The notes under the pieces are model-generated. The model saw only the letters and a list, made by a program, of their open reading frames with translations, searched no databases and had not been told where the DNA came from. From Niebla homalea (taxonomy: Eukaryota > Ascomycota > Lecanoromycetes > Lecanorales > Ramalinaceae), in the NCBI GenBank assembly GCA_019925105.1, contig JAHGAU010000034.1, positions 496,001-560,000 on the forward strand: DNA of 64,000 nucleotides. Reading direction: 5' to 3'. Below, in pieces: positions 1 through 12,040 of this stretch (positions within the stretch are counted from its first letter, which is position 1; the number at the start of each line of letters is the position of its first letter). A program made the translations under genes and the position numbers.

Positions 1-21
1 GTTGACCGTTTGGGTACTCAC

Positions 22-472
22 CTGGCACAATGACAATCTCATTCTTCTTGGAGCGCATTCTTAGAAGTTTGACATCATCTCCCTCCTCCATTGCGTCCGC
101 AAAGGCTTTCGCACTAGTGACAAAGCTGAAGACTCTTCTTGCAACATCGTTAGCCGTCAGGCCCTTGGATTGCATCGCAGGATCATTGTTCTGATCTGCG
201 GTGGTGTGGTCGGCATTGTAGGCTGCGCCGTTGCTCAACATGCCCTGATTGGTCAGACCATCTTCTGAGAGCTTTGAAGACGCAGCTAGGAGCCCCGTGC
301 TACGAATTATAGAGCCATCGGATTTGGAGAGTATCAGCGTAGACTGTACACCGGGTTTTGATGCCAAGCGGGAGAGATGTTCAAGCGTATCTCCAGACTG
401 CGAAGCCAAAAGTCAGCTACGGCTCATGTATGACGGGTAGTACACTGCAGGGTGTACCGTATACTGAGCCAT
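22..472 (-). CDS. Roadblock/LC7 dynein light chain (C-terminus beyond window edge)
   Basis: Partial gene. I join exon 1 (472-458, MAQYT) to exon 2 (397-22) across a 60-nt intron whose removal keeps the frame. At 21 a GTGAG donor opens another intron, so the last residues lie outside the window. The protein shows the roadblock fold signature: an N-terminal helix (DTLEHLSRLASKPGVQ), the strand STLILSKSDGSIIRS, then VARRVFSFV and the closing strand KLLRMRSKKNEIVIVP. Family members are light chains of cytoplasmic dynein that bind the intermediate chain. A stretch of about 30 residues rich in Asn, Gly and Ala (NGAAYNADHTTADQNND) lengthens the loop between the two halves, as seen in other filamentous fungi. 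The start ATG is the first one before the domain. Related LC7 proteins acting in other complexes cannot be excluded without the missing end. Confidence 0.8.
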
Positions 473-1659
473 GTATCGCACGAAGTTCCTTAAGTCTGGA
501 CCCCAGATCGAACGCTGAAAGCCGTTGTAGAGACTAGCGAAGCGAGGATCTCAGGTCGCAGATGAGAGATTGGGCGCCTGACTGGGCAGAGAATGGCGAC
601 AGCGTAGAAGAGCTTCAGAAGGGCCTATCCTGAGTCTAGGAGCCTAGACGTCATCGGGACCTGCAATTGTGGCATCTTGACTTTACAGGAAATTGGTGTT
701 GTTGTAGAGAGAATTTAGCAAGATCTTTTGACAGCTTTATTTCGAGGGTGGTGGGATCTACTAGCGCGATCAGTCGCATATGACTTGCCCTAGAATTACC
801 ACATTCAAAAGGCTGCGCTAATCCGATATAATGAGCCAGAATAGGCTTTCTATACAACTCCATTCATAACATGGCCCTGCACACTCGCTTCTCCTGACTT
901 CCGATATGCCTTCAGACCGGTTTCTCAAGCATCATGCACACCGCAACCCCTCATTCAGCTCCACCTCTAACACCTTCGTCCCGGCTTGTCTTTGAAATGT
1001 GCAACAGTATCACAAAAGGATACTCTCCTGATACGACCTCAACTGCAGAGCCTCCTTAAAAGGAAGCAACTGAGGTTCTGTCAATAACAAAGAGCTGAAT
1101 GCGCTCTCTACTTTTCCCAGTCGAGTTACGTCTGGCCCAGTGCCATCGCTGCGTGATGAAAAGAATGTTTTGATGGATGGAGACTTCGAACGATAGCGAT
1201 TCTAAAGGGTTTGGGCTGTTTGTTGCCTTTTCAAGATGGCGCATTGGGTTTTGTATCTACGCTAATCGGCGTTGTACTTGAACCTACCTACCACCTATAG
1301 GATTTGGTGAACGCTCCATGGGAAGCGATGACCTCTCATACAATGAAGTCTGGTTTTTTGTTCCGGCGCAAGATCATTCCCGACGATGAAGATCACGTAA
1401 TCAACAAAGTATCGTGCAAAAGCAGAGTACCCGCATTGAAGTGAGCTTCCACGAAGCCATAGATGTAAACATGGGAGAGATCTGAATTCATTGCTGCATA
1501 CTCTCAGTCACGTAGAAGCCCCTGTTCGATCCCTTGCTAGCCATTATCACTTGGCTTCTCTATCCTTTGACCCTTAGCCGTGTAGAATGAAAACCTGTTC
1601 GCAAGTTGTTTCTCCCTTCCAGGTTCGAAGAGGTCCTTCTCCAGGACACTCGCTGAAGC
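473..1659. other. Intergenic, no gene seen
   Basis: Upstream region of the dynein light chain and downstream region of the Hsp12-like gene. Open frames here are short, lack recognisable domains and have no convincing splice signals. I see no RNA gene or repeat. Confidence 0.5.
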
Positions 1660-2114
1660 TTACTTGGTGGAGTCGGCAACCTTCTGATAGACATCAGACG
1701 CCGTATCCTGTACCGTCTTGGCCGCGTTGCCCAACACCTCCTGGGCCTGCTCAACGTAGCCCTTCTCGCCGGGCTTCGATGCCCCACCCAGCGAGTCGCT
1801 CACATTCTGAGTGACGGACTTGTCATCCGAGGGCTGCACAGCGGAGGCGGCCTTGTCATAGGCGCCGGTAGCGGATTCGGTGGCCTTGTCGGTCATGGAC
1901 TTCTGGGAGTCGGGGGTGGCCTTTTCGGCGGCTTTGTCGGTGAGATCTTTGCGTCTGTAAGGAAGAGGTTGTTAGCGGGGGGTATGATGGGGAGGTTTGG
2001 GAGGGAAGCTGGGTTGTGGAATGGGAGAGAAGTTGGGTTGTGGGATGGGGGGGAAGGGGGAAGATGATCTGAAAGGAGGAGGTGGCGAGGAGGTACATAC
2101 CCCATGTCAGACAT
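1660..2114 (-). CDS. HSP12: Hsp12/Hsp9-type small stress protein
   Basis: Two exons: 2114-2101 (ATG TCT GAC ATG GG) and 1954-1660, with a 146-nt GTATGT...ACAG intron, giving 102 aa. The N-terminus MSDMGRKDLTDKAAEKATPD followed by QKSMTDKATE and later VQPSDDKSVTQNVSDSL is the classic Hsp12/Hsp9 pattern of repeated DK-x-x-E amphipathic helices and a DxKSxTQ motif. Family members are intrinsically disordered, fold on membranes as helices, and protect cells during heat, osmotic and stationary-phase stress. The C-terminal half (GYVEQAQEVLGNAAKTVQDT) adds another helix segment, making the protein slightly shorter than the 109-aa yeast Hsp12. A TATA-like element lies 157 bp upstream of the start. 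A STRE-like AGGGG/CCCCT also occurs there but on the gene side of the TATA, so I give it little weight. Confidence 0.9.
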
Positions 2115-2270
2115 GATGGATGGTTGTTATTAGGTTTTGATTTCAAGGATTTGGTTGGTGAAGTTGAGCTGATGGCTGGCTATTGTTGAAATCGTGGAGG
2201 TTGTGGATGGAGTTTGTTGATGTTTGCAGAAAGAAATAAGAATGCAAGTAAGAGGCAAGAGAAGAGGGGC

Positions 2271-2277
2271 ATTTATA
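2271..2277 (-). promoter_or_regulatory. TATA-like element upstream of the Hsp12-type gene
   Basis: Read on the minus strand this is TATAAAT, about 157 bp 5' of the Hsp12 start codon. A CCCCT pentamer (STRE core, minus strand) is at 2269-2265, just downstream of it. A strong TATA box fits a stress-inducible gene, but the assignment is by pattern only. Confidence 0.4.
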
Positions 2278-3099
2278 GGTATTTATGTTTTTTGTTTTTT
2301 GTTGCCCCGCCAGGCACCCGCCGTTTGGCAGGCACGTGTCACCTTTTCTGTGCTGCATGATTTGCTAGGAGTGTTTCATAGCGCCAATGTCTTCGCAGGA
2401 TTTCACATCTCGTGAGCTCGCCACAATTGACAGTGTCGAGAGCCTTTCGCGACACCCAAGTGGAATTGTGGTGATCCATCGTGTCTTCAACGCTGTGGCT
2501 GCTGCTACGTCATCGTGACTCCGATGTGGGGCAGGCTTTGGACCCTGAAGGCTGAAGCATGCCGGAAAGAGGTGGGGGTGGGTCCTTGGGGGTCTGCCCA
2601 ATCTTTGTAGACTGCAGATAGAGCACAGCACCAACAGAACCAGTGCACGAGGGTACGCACGGATGGTGGTATGAAGCAGTCCTGCATGCTCATTATCGAG
2701 TCAGGTGGGAACATAAATTCTACCTATCAATGCAGAAAGAGAAGACGCCGGTCCTTTCCATTCGAGGGACTCTGTTCCCGCCCTCCACTTGCCTTTCGGT
2801 TTTTTCGCCTATTTGTTGCATTTCGTTCTTCATTGATCCATTGCACATGCATTTCATCCCTTTGCTCCCCTCTCGCTGCCCTATCTCAGTCGTAGTCTTC
2901 GGAATCATCGAAAAAGGGGAACTTGTGGAAGGAAGCTGGAAGTCTCTTCAAAAAATAGCCCGAGCAGTAACACAGAAGAAGAATGAAACAAGATCGGGGC
3001 AGATGAAACCCCTCTGAGCCCAGTGCTCGCATCCGGTGCTGGCATGGGCGTCGAAGTTAAAACTTCTCTTTGACTCGAACATATTGAAGCATTACTTCT
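2278..3099. other. Intergenic, no gene seen
   Basis: Contains the distal promoter of the Hsp12-type gene and the 3' flank of the Sid2/Dbf2-like kinase. The longest open frame, about 124 codons near 2643-3017, has no similarity I recognise and no in-frame ATG context that convinces me. Confidence 0.4.
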
Positions 3100-5354
3100 T
3101 CAAAAGATGGTGCCAAAAGAGCCGTCAGTAGGGATCGCTTTCCGAGGGCTGCTGGCCGCTTTTTGCGTATTGGGCTCCACCGTGGGTTTGCGATGTCTGT
3201 GGAGATTCTAGTCAGCAGTGCACCTGGGGACTTGGCTTTCCAATAGAGCCATGGGTGCAAAGAGGTGCTTGTCGTAGCGTCCAACAGGGTAAAGGGTAGA
3301 AAGGACTGGGAAACAGGGATTATAAAAAGACCTACCTGAAGGTGAACCCAACAAACAAACCCTTGCCCATCTTCTCATCCCGATCTGCCATGTTTTCGAG
3401 TGCGGTCTGCTTGTCGTGCACCTCCTTATACTTGGCCATATCCGCCTCATTGGAGAAGTCATCAAAATACCCGGCGTCAGTCTCGCCCTCCAATTCCGGC
3501 ACGAAAGGCGCACGCTGCTCCCTCAGCTTTGCCCATTCGACCTCGGCGAAGTAGACGTGCTTGTAAATCTCTTGAATTGACTTGAACCGATTCTTCTTGG
3601 CCGAGATGCAGCGCTGGATGAGGTCCCACGTGCGAGTGGAAAGGAAGTAGTTTGGATCTTCGAATTTCGGTTTCCGCAACACCTCTTCCCAATGTTTAAG
3701 ATTCTGCCAGGTCTCGTCGACAGTGGAGCCAGCGAAGGGAGGGTATCCTGATAGGGCTTCGAAGAGCATGCAACCAAGGGACCAGTAGTCGACGGTAAAA
3801 TCGTACTGATCCCCTTTGAGAACCTCGGGCGCCATGTAATCAGGTGAGCCAACAATGGATTTGGCGTAGTTGACCTCGCGGTCACGGAGGTGGCGGTAGC
3901 CTTCTCGACGCTCGGCCGCATTACGCTGGTCCATCGGGTTGATGCCGCCGAAGGGGTTGGACATGTGACTGACCTCTTCAAGTTTGATCCGCATGGATTC
4001 GAACTTCTGTGGCGAAAGTATGCCGGCGGCGAGTCCAAAGTCGGTGAGCTTCACATGGCCTGTGGAGTCAATGAGGAAGTTCTCGGGTTTGAGGTCGCGA
4101 TGGATGTATCCGAGCTGATGGAGGGCATCAACGCAGCAGAACATCTCGGCAATGTAGAAGCGAGAGTGGCGGTTGTGCAGTACTCCAGTATTGTTGAGCA
4201 GAGTCCGGAAGTCTCCTCCTGGCACGTATTCCTGAGCAATGCATAAGTCAACCGAAAACGAACAGATAGGTGCACAGCCTTACCATGGCAAGGTAGATGC
4301 TCTTGTCATCTTGGAAAGCATATAGCAACTTCACGAGCCATTCGCTCTTGGCAGCAGTCAAGATGTCCCTCTCGGTCAAAATGTGCCGCACCTCGTCCAA
4401 TTTGAATAACAGCTTCTTACTCATGACCTTCAATGCGCAGACTTCTCTGGTGTCCTTCTTCGCGGCAAGGTACACCTGGCCATAGCCGCCTTGACCGACT
4501 TGGGTAAGAATCTGAAAGTCACCATGCCTCAGCCGGGTCCGCCTTTTTCGTAGATTTGCTCGCTCTCGACCCAGGTACTTCTGCTTTGCTGCGTCATAAT
4601 CTTCTGTGTTAGAGCCGGGGGGGGCGGGAAATTGTTGATCGAATAATTGTTGGCGAGCTTGGCGGTGGTGGACGTAGCTAAGAAGATCAAAGTAGTGGTC
4701 AAGGAAGTCTGTAGACTGTCAGCTGAGAGACTCCGATGCCACGAGATGTTTCGTACATAATTGGGTGACATTTGCCAGCCGTTTGACTTTCGGCAGTTGA
4801 AGCTTTTCCAACTCTTCCGCAGTCAGCCCACGCTGTGTGTTGTATCTGACTCTCGCTCCAGAGTCTGCATCTCTAGTTTGATATGGCTCTTGACGCGACA
4901 CTGCGGCCTGATTGGGGGTGGATGGCTTAGGTGATCTGAAGCCTGGCGGCGTGTTCTCCTTCCCTTCCTTTTTCAATGGGCTTCCCGGCGATCGGGCGTA
5001 TTGCGGTGGGGCGAAGCTATCTTCGTAAGTCTGATCGTAGCCTTGCTTTCCGGCTTTGTTCGGCGAATGCGGTGCGAGCTGCTGCCTCCCTGCTTTGGTG
5101 GGACTGGTGGGCGCCAGCTTCATTGCATTGTCAAAGACATTGGGTAGCTCATTCGCTCCTGGAGGAAATTGATTCTTGCTTGGGCTTCCTTGTGGAGTGG
5201 CATATGGAGAGGTGAAGCCAGTGGTGATGGGGGTTTGAGGCATGTTGTCGTAGATGTCATTGCCAGAGCGTGTATGAAGAAGAGGAGGAGGCATTGGGAG
5301 GCTGAAGTCTGCCTTGCCTTTTTGAGGCGATGTCGGTGGTGGCATGGAAGTCAT
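3100..5354 (-). CDS. sidB: NDR-family kinase of the Dbf2/Sid2 (SidB) type
   Basis: Four exons (5354-4757, 4708-4284, 4231-3336, 3196-3100) give 671 aa. This is the terminal kinase of the septation initiation/mitotic exit network (Dbf2 in budding yeast, Sid2 in fission yeast, SIDB in Aspergillus), which triggers actomyosin ring constriction and septation with its Mob1 partner. The N-terminus (about 1-190) is disordered and rich in SP/TP sites. The Mob-binding region follows, including YDAAKQKYLGRERANLRKRR. The kinase domain shows GQGGYGQVYLA, HRDLKPEN, the DFG motif LTDFGLA, an NDR insert and the activation segment YAKSIVGSPDYMAPEVL. The hydrophobic motif FVGFTFR is complete only after splicing the last 139-nt intron, which adds a 33-residue tail (HRKPTVEP...). 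Without that splice the frame stops at the motif. Start ATG at 5354 was chosen because upstream codons look non-conserved. Confidence 0.93.
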
Positions 5355-6300
5355 GGTCGGATCACAACCTGATCTCGTTGTTTGTTGTTTGTATGTGAGG
5401 CACCAGGCCTCTGGGTGCAATGTTCCTCAAGCACTGGGACAAGCAACAGACGAAGCGCAATGAAGACTGGCAACGGTCGATTGCACTTTTCAAAGAATCG
5501 AAAGCGAGCTCCTACCAGTATTGAACTTGCAATGTAGGTCAAGCGGTGGTCTTGGGCCAAAAGTAACGGCTGAGCGGCGGCTTGGTAGTGTTGACTGATT
5601 GTTGACCAGCGAACGGTGCCAAGACGCTAACGCCCTCGTTTACCATTTCAGCAAACAGTAGGTCGAGTCATCTGGAATACAGCTTACCATGATGAGCATT
5701 CGGATCCTTTCCCAACTCCAATAGTTTACAAGATCGGATGGCATTTTCACGGTCAAAGTTTCAGTCTTCAATCAAATGATTCAGCATGGGTAATTAGTGT
5801 TTCCAACAAATTCTGCAGGCATGCAAAAGTAATCCCCAGTCACCGTGAGGTAGAATAAGATAGAATGATATAGGGACTGGGAAAGCGTACATTTCCTCGT
5901 GCAGGGCAATTTTTCTTGATTCCACTTTCCAAGTTGAATTGTCTATCTCAGTCAAAGCTCAATCTGACGACATGTGAATGCTTCCCGGCCCATGCTGTCT
6001 CACATGTTCTTATTCATATCTGGGACCTGGTAAGGGATCATATCAGGTAAGCAGGAGAGAAAGTTCTGCTGCCCGCGTCATCAGCACGCGATGAAGATAT
6101 CCATATATCGCGCTAGATCCACGACCCAAATCGTTACACCTGCCACGCGCCTCACCATCAAATTGTCCTACTCATCCCAGACTCCCATATCATATCCTGT
6201 CGTTTATCTGTCATTGTACGGGTTACCCCTATCGGGCGTTCTTATCACATGTAAAAGTATTGAGTGGTTGAGCTGGCTTAGGCTCACGGGGAGATATAAA
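5355..6300. promoter_or_regulatory. Divergent promoter region between kinase and rec8
   Basis: 946 bp separating the starts of the SidB-like kinase (minus) and Rec8 (plus). It must hold both promoters and 5' leaders. I see no RNA gene, and no specific operator that I can defend. Confidence 0.4.
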
Positions 6301-8740
6301 ATGTTCTACAGTCATGAGAGTGCGTTCATTAAACAGCTCCATTGATGCCATCCAACGCGGCACTGGCTAATGGCCATTTTCAGTTCTCACATCTCGCGAT
6401 GGAGGGCTGGCCACCGTCTGGTCATTGGTCCCCAACCGACTCACATTGCGAGCCACGACTAATATTACACAGGCTTCTCGCCACACTGGGATCCAAGTCA
6501 GTGTCGAAGAAGGTGAACAAAAAGGCCATCCAGGACGTGAATGTAGCCAAGACTTGCGACATCATCATTCATCCTGAGGCACCTATGGCCCTGCGACTCC
6601 AAAGTAACTTACTGTAAGACAGATCCGCCGTCCCATAGCACACAGCTAAAAAACTGCCTAGCTATGGCGTCTCTCGCGTCTTCTCTCAGCAATCGGGATT
6701 CGTGCTGTCCGATGCACAAATCATGCAAACGAACATGCGTGCTTTACTCAAAGCCGTCCGCACATCCAATTTGGATCCGGAAGCTGGCAAGGCAAGGTAC
6801 GTTACATACTCCCTTCTCACATCTTCACCACGAGCACTGACGCTCGTCAGGCGTGATCAAATCACGATTGAAGACGATTCGGCTTTCATACCCGATCTTA
6901 CCTTCAATATCGACTTCAACGCGGTCGACCTGTCGACGACAGACTCCTCTCGCCACTCAAGCCTTCTATCCCCTCACACTGCTCGCTCTAGTCTATCTAG
7001 CCAACCTGAGGGCTCGATGACTGGCTTGATCATTCCCTCTTCGAGTGGAGCTGGTGGCGATCTTGGGGGCTTCCAGCTTCCAAGTGAGCAGGGCAGCTCT
7101 GTACAGCGCCAACAGAGACTCAATCGACTACTTGAGGATGATGGCGAAGCATTCGACATCGATCTGGGCTTTAGCATCGACGTGGATGCTAACTTGGTGG
7201 AAGGGCCAGCTGCTGCAGATCAGGGATTACCCGGGGCTGAAATAAGGAGTCCAAGTGAGCGAGGACTTGTGCCTCCTAGTGGTGAAGTGAGAGCGGGTAC
7301 GCAGGGCGCTCAGGACGATGTGAGTGCCAAGTCTCTTTTCAAGTGAGAGTTTGCCAGCGTGAATGCTCATGAAATTGGTGCAGCCGGGTCCGATGGACTT
7401 TGCATTCGACGACCAAATTCAGTTCCTCAATAAGGGCGCAGCTCTCCCGGAAGCAGACCCTTTTCCAATAGTCGACCCTCGGCAATCGCAACATCGACCC
7501 TCTTCATCACAAGCAGCCGAAGATGAAGAGTCAGAAGCTGCGGAAGCCCCGATGCGGCGTCGCCACCGACCTGTTCAAAGAGCGCGCGCTTTGCCCTTTG
7601 ATGAGACTCAGGAGTTGCGCAGCGGTGACCTCGCCGGCTGGAGGGACAACTACACCGCCAACATGGCAGAGGCGCAGCAGTCGAAAAACCAGCATCGAGC
7701 CCCTTTTCTTGCAAAGAAGAAGGCCTTTGATTGGGTCCTTGGATCTGGCATTGGCGGTGTTGGGGATGCGTTTCCTTCTCTGCAGAATAATGAGAACCTC
7801 TTGCATATGTTCACGGGAGACTCCATACTGGAGATGCTGACCGGTATCAGTCCTAGCGCTGGCCGCAAACGAGGTAGGGAAGAACAGTCGGTGGAGGCAA
7901 CAGACAGCGAAACCCGTCGCAAACGCTTACAGGAAGAAGAAGGGGAGATTGGACGTGGGGATGTGCCGCCATTCCGAGATGATGAGATGGGCTTCCAAGC
8001 CAGCGACGTGGGTCTCTACCATCCCCGATTAGTGCTTGCGAATGCTGATGGCCAAATCCTAGGATATCGAGATCGGCCGCCATGGTGCAACTCCTCTACC
8101 AGACGACCCAACCTTCCCCTGGAATACCACAGCCTCCGCAGTTGCCTCCCGCCAGGGCTCATCAATCGCGCGCCACGGTGATCAGCCTCTTGGATTTGCC
8201 AGCAGCGTCGCAGGCGGTCGTTCCGCCCCCGCCAGCAGTCTAAAGCTCGGATCGCTCGATCGCCGCGCCAGTCGCATGGCAAGCTCAAGTCCCCTTCGCG
8301 GTCGGGGCGACGGCGTCCATTTAGGCAGCCCCGAGCATTTCCCACCTGATGAACCCTACCAAGGCTTCGACAATAATGACAACTATGACTCTTTTGAGAT
8401 GCACGGACCAGCAGCCGGCGTGGGCACCCAGGTGCAGGCATCTAGCCAGTGGTTACGGGAGACGATGGACCAGGAGGCGGTGAACTTCCTGGATTTCGTG
8501 AGGGAGCAGATCGATGCGCTGCCGCAACCAATTCAAGAAGATGTGGGACCAGATGAGCTGACGGTGGAGGGCAGACCGAGGATGAAGGTGGAATTTGCGC
8601 AATTGCTGCCACCGGAGGAGCATAGTACTGTTGTGGCAGCGCAGGCGCTGCATCATGTGCTGGCTTTGGCGACCAAGAACCTGGTGGATGTGGAGCAGGA
8701 AGAGGCGTTTGGGGCGATTAGGATTTCCATCAGAGGATGA
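6301..8740 (+). CDS. rec8: Meiotic cohesin kleisin Rec8
   Basis: Seven exons: 6301-6319, 6384-6420, 6473-6613, 6662-6796, 6851-7319, 7384-8007, 8063-8740, encoding 700 aa. The spliced N-terminus reads MFYSHEILTSRDGGLATVWL then LATLGSK, which matches Rec8 (MFYSHE-L-S) rather than mitotic Rad21/Scc1 (MFYSE). The C-terminus ends in a Rad21/Rec8 winged-helix segment (NFLDFVREQIDAL, then a block ending LPPEEHSTVVAAQALHHVLALATKNL) that binds the Smc1 head. Kleisins close the Smc1-Smc3 ring; Rec8 replaces Scc1 in meiosis and is cleaved by separase. Between the domains lies a long acidic, Ser-rich linker. Residues 476-481 read DIEIGR, a good separase-site match, and fall exactly at the exon 6-7 junction. 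Four of the exons are under 150 nt, so the gene is easily mis-annotated. The donor at 6421 (GTCATT) is weak but needed for the conserved ATVWL. Confidence 0.9.
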
Positions 8741-9118
8741 TGCTGGGGAAAAGGCAGGGCGAGCATCTCCCTATGGAGATTTAGCTGCTCCAAGTAGATG
8801 ACGGCAGGAGACAGACCTCAATTGCTATTCATACAGCAAAAGCTGAGGCTAGACATGGGGTTGAGACATTGCTTGGATTGTTTGCTGGGGGAGACATTGA
8901 AGACGGACGGGAGACATAACCAGAATATTCGCTTGATTCTGCTTTGCTGTTCTTCGAGCGAGAGATACCCAGATAAACCAATGACATTGCTCTATATATT
9001 GCTGGATATCCAATAAAACCCAGCTCTAGCTATCCAAAATCCTTCATACAGCATTCCTACATCTGATCGTGAATCAATCTATCGGCACATATCACCCCGA
9101 TCTTCCTCAATAATATCC
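8741..9118. other. Convergent 3' intergenic space
   Basis: Lies between the convergent 3' ends of rec8 (plus) and the FMN dehydrogenase (minus). AT-richer than its flanks and consistent with two 3' UTRs. No gene seen. Confidence 0.5.
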
Positions 9119-11027
9119 CTACAGACTCGTCATCCGATCCCCCGGATACCAACACTGCCTCAGCACCTCCCTCTTACACCCCTCCACATCTGCAATCCCC
9201 GCCAACCCCATGCTCTGATCCAAATCACACAGCATTCCCCGCAGCACCTCCCTCACCCCCTCCCGTCCGGCCACGCACAACCCATACACCCACGGTCTCC
9301 CCACACAAACCCCCTTGGCGCCCAGACACAGCGCCTTCAACGCATCCGTGCCCGTCCTGACCCCACTATCGAAAAGCACCGTCAACTTCTCGCCCACCGC
9401 ATCCACAATCTCGGGCAAGACGTCCAGACTGCCGATCGCGCCATCCAACTGCCTTCCACCGTGGTTACTGACGATGATGCCATCCATCCCGTGCTCCACC
9501 GCCAGCTTCGCATCGTCCACGGATTGGATCCCCTTCAGCACAATCGCGCCCGGCCCCCACATCTCCCGCAACCCCTTGAGATCCTCCCACGTGTGCGGCT
9601 TCCCCGAGAAGGCGTCGCTGATCCACTCCTGACTCGCCATCAAGACGTTGCTCTCCGGCGTCGCGCCCTCGCCGTATTTCTGGGCGAAGCGGGCGCGGAA
9701 GACGGGGTCGGTGAAGCCGATCTCGCAGCCGTCGCCGCGGAGGAAGGGGACGTATGCGTTGTCCAGGTCGGCGGGGCGGTAGCCCAGCGTCCAGGTGTCG
9801 AGGGTGACCACACTGAATGAAGGGGTTGAGATCAGCAGTGCATCGCTTTGCTTTGCTTTGCTTTGCATTGGGTTGAGGAGATGGAGAAGGCAAGCAAGTC
9901 TTTGGTGGTTGTGGCTGGGGTATGGAAGTCTAATGGCAAGCTTTTGTGGGTTTGTGTAGGTATGATGTCTTGTTCTTGAAACGATGGTGGACTCCATACG
10001 GTGGAAGGGGAGGGTATGGAGTGGCCTCGGACTCTTGTTTGGGGCGGCGGGGCTTTAAATACTTACAGCACGGAATAACCGTTGGATTTTGCACGGTTGA
10101 GGATGGACTGGGTGAGATCGCTGGATTGCGGCCAGTAGAGCTGGAACCATCTGATACCGCCACCGGATGAGGTGGCGCCCTGGGGTTGGTGGGTGCGAAC
10201 GGGGATAACGTGGCGTAGGTGGTCTGGAGTGACATTTGATGAAGAAGTGGTAGAGGATGGGGTAGCATCGGGGAGTGGATTAGGGGTGGCGCCGTTGGCG
10301 ACAGCGACGTCCTCGATGCTGGTGGAGGAGGCGGTGGAGAGGATGAAGGGGAGGCCGAGCTCTTCGGCTACGGAGGCGACGCCCGATTCGGCGTCGGAGT
10401 GGAAGATGGCTTGGACACCTATAGGGGAGATGAGGATGGGGGAGGGGAGACGCTGGTTGAAGAGGGTGGTGGAAAGGTCGCGGACGGAGGTTGGGCGGAG
10501 CATTCGGGGGATAATCTGGGACTGGAATTAGCGGATGTCTTTAGAGAGACCAGAATAGGATCACGATGATTAAGGCCCGAATATATTATGCGTTTCGATT
10601 TTCTTGCAAGGAGAAGGTTATTAGAACTGATGAGAACCTTATCAGGGCTGCCATACCTTCCACTGCCTGAAAACCAACCGATTCGCCTCCATGGTTGACC
10701 ATTCGCCGGCACCGCCAGCGGCATAGTTGAAGCTCCTCTCGCCGACATGCTTGCGGGCTTGGGCTTGGAGACCTTTCGGGTCGGTGGTGACGATGGGGAC
10801 CTTGGCAGCAAGGAGGCCTGCTCCATAGACTTCCTGGATGAAAAAGATTAGGGATTGTTCGCAGGGAAGAAATTCTGGCTTGGGTATGGAATGATTTTCT
10901 TTCTGACTATGAAAAAGCAAGACTGCTCATTGAACAAGCTGAAGCAGAGGACAAGACCGACAATTTGATATGCACCATATTTCATACCACCATCTTCAGC
11001 CTTTGGGTGGGGTATAATTCCAGACAT
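9119..11027 (-). CDS. FMN-dependent alpha-hydroxy-acid oxidase, lactate 2-monooxygenase-like
   Basis: Four exons (11027-10962, 10833-10657, 10521-10067, 9812-9119), 463 aa. The protein belongs to the FMN-dependent dehydrogenase family (lactate monooxygenase, glycolate oxidase, flavocytochrome b2). Visible landmarks are [19 protein letters not shown] and [18 protein letters not shown] near the N-terminus, [34 protein letters not shown], the catalytic-base segment [11 protein letters not shown] (His350) and [15 protein letters not shown] plus GRPWVYGL for FMN phosphate binding. The extended TLGYRP-LDNAY stretch fits lactate 2-monooxygenase-like proteins best, which oxidise L-lactate to acetate and CO2. 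Substrate cannot be fixed from sequence. No signal peptide is seen. Exon 1 uses a weak GTCGGT donor. The 254-nt third intron contains a CTTTG tandem repeat. Confidence 0.88.
9846..9865. repeat. (CTTTG)4 tandem repeat inside an intron
   Basis: Four perfect CTTTG units within the third intron of the FMN dehydrogenase gene. Read on the coding strand they form (CAAAG)4 close to the 3' splice site. Probably a simple slippage array. Confidence 0.85.
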
Positions 11028-12005
11028 GGGAGTAGTACGTTCAGTATAATTATTCTACAATGCAAAAAGCAATCCGTACACAAGACCAAGGAGCATGAGG
11101 ACGCTGGAAGAACTTAAGAAGGAACAACTCATCAAGGAAAAGCAGGCCGAGGTCCAAGCTCTGAAGAATGGTGCTTATCATTGACGCTTTTGGCGACATT
11201 AATTTTCTGACTCGCTCGATCGAGCCAATGGCTTGATAACCCATCCTATACTTGCTGCTGGATTGCCGACTGACACGTGTTGGAGCAGCGTGGTCCAAGA
11301 ACTCCTTTTGGGTCAACCAGCGAGCGATGTTGACTGAACGAGACCGAGAACTTCCACAGGAATTTTGAAGGGAAATGATCGACTAGTCATGTCAGGAAGC
11401 CAAAGCATATGCATTGTGTAGTAGTATGCGCAGAGGATCGTTTGACGTTTGCTTAAATTATGCACACATGTAATGCCATGTCTTGCATGTCACAATGCGC
11501 CACACTCCAGATTCTGCACGTCAGGGAAACAATGATCCGAAACCCGAGGTTCAGATTCCCCTATCAAATCTCTCCATCTCGCGGTAGGAGGCCGTTCAAC
11601 CAACGCCGGCCCCTCCACCGGGTAAAAGGACGAGAAGTGGGGAGAACGCACTGACTTGATCAACCTCTACATGAGCTTGTCTCGGTAATCAACTGGGTAA
11701 TATCCGAAAAGTTGAAGACGTCTCGGTGGCTTCTAGATTCAGCCATCTTGGGCCTGAGGCGCTTTCTTCGTGGCTGGTCCAAGTTCTGTACGAGAACGGG
11801 AAAGCGAAACGTGCTCGGCAGAGCGAGGTGGCCGGACACATCAGACGGTTAGACGGAAAGCGGAGAGAGACTGGCGAATATAGCAGCGCGTGCGACGTCA
11901 ACATGCGCTCTTGCGTGAGAAGTGGCAGGCCGCTTCCCATTTTCATCACCCGGCTGGTTTCATAATTCCGAATCCTTGACGTCCGGTTTCATCACCCGGC
12001 TGGTT
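11028..12005. other. Intergenic, no gene seen
   Basis: Upstream region of the FMN dehydrogenase and downstream flank of the CREG-type gene. Short open frames only. The right end carries the 46-bp tandem duplication described separately. Confidence 0.45.
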
Positions 12006-12040
12006 TCATAATTCCGAGTCCTTGACGTCCTGTTTCATCA
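11941..12040. repeat. 46-bp tandem duplication at the 3' end of the CREG-type gene
   Basis: A 46-bp unit starts at 11941 and again at 11987, with an 8-bp partial third start at 12033. The two full copies differ at only two or three positions. The copy nearer the gene contains the last codons and stop of the CREG-type gene; the second copy lies beyond the stop in the presumed 3' UTR. Confidence 0.9.

Noticed and set aside
9465..9893. Arg/Pro-rich minus-strand frame
   Set aside because: It overlaps the last exon of the FMN dehydrogenase in another frame. The family motifs are all in the annotated frame.
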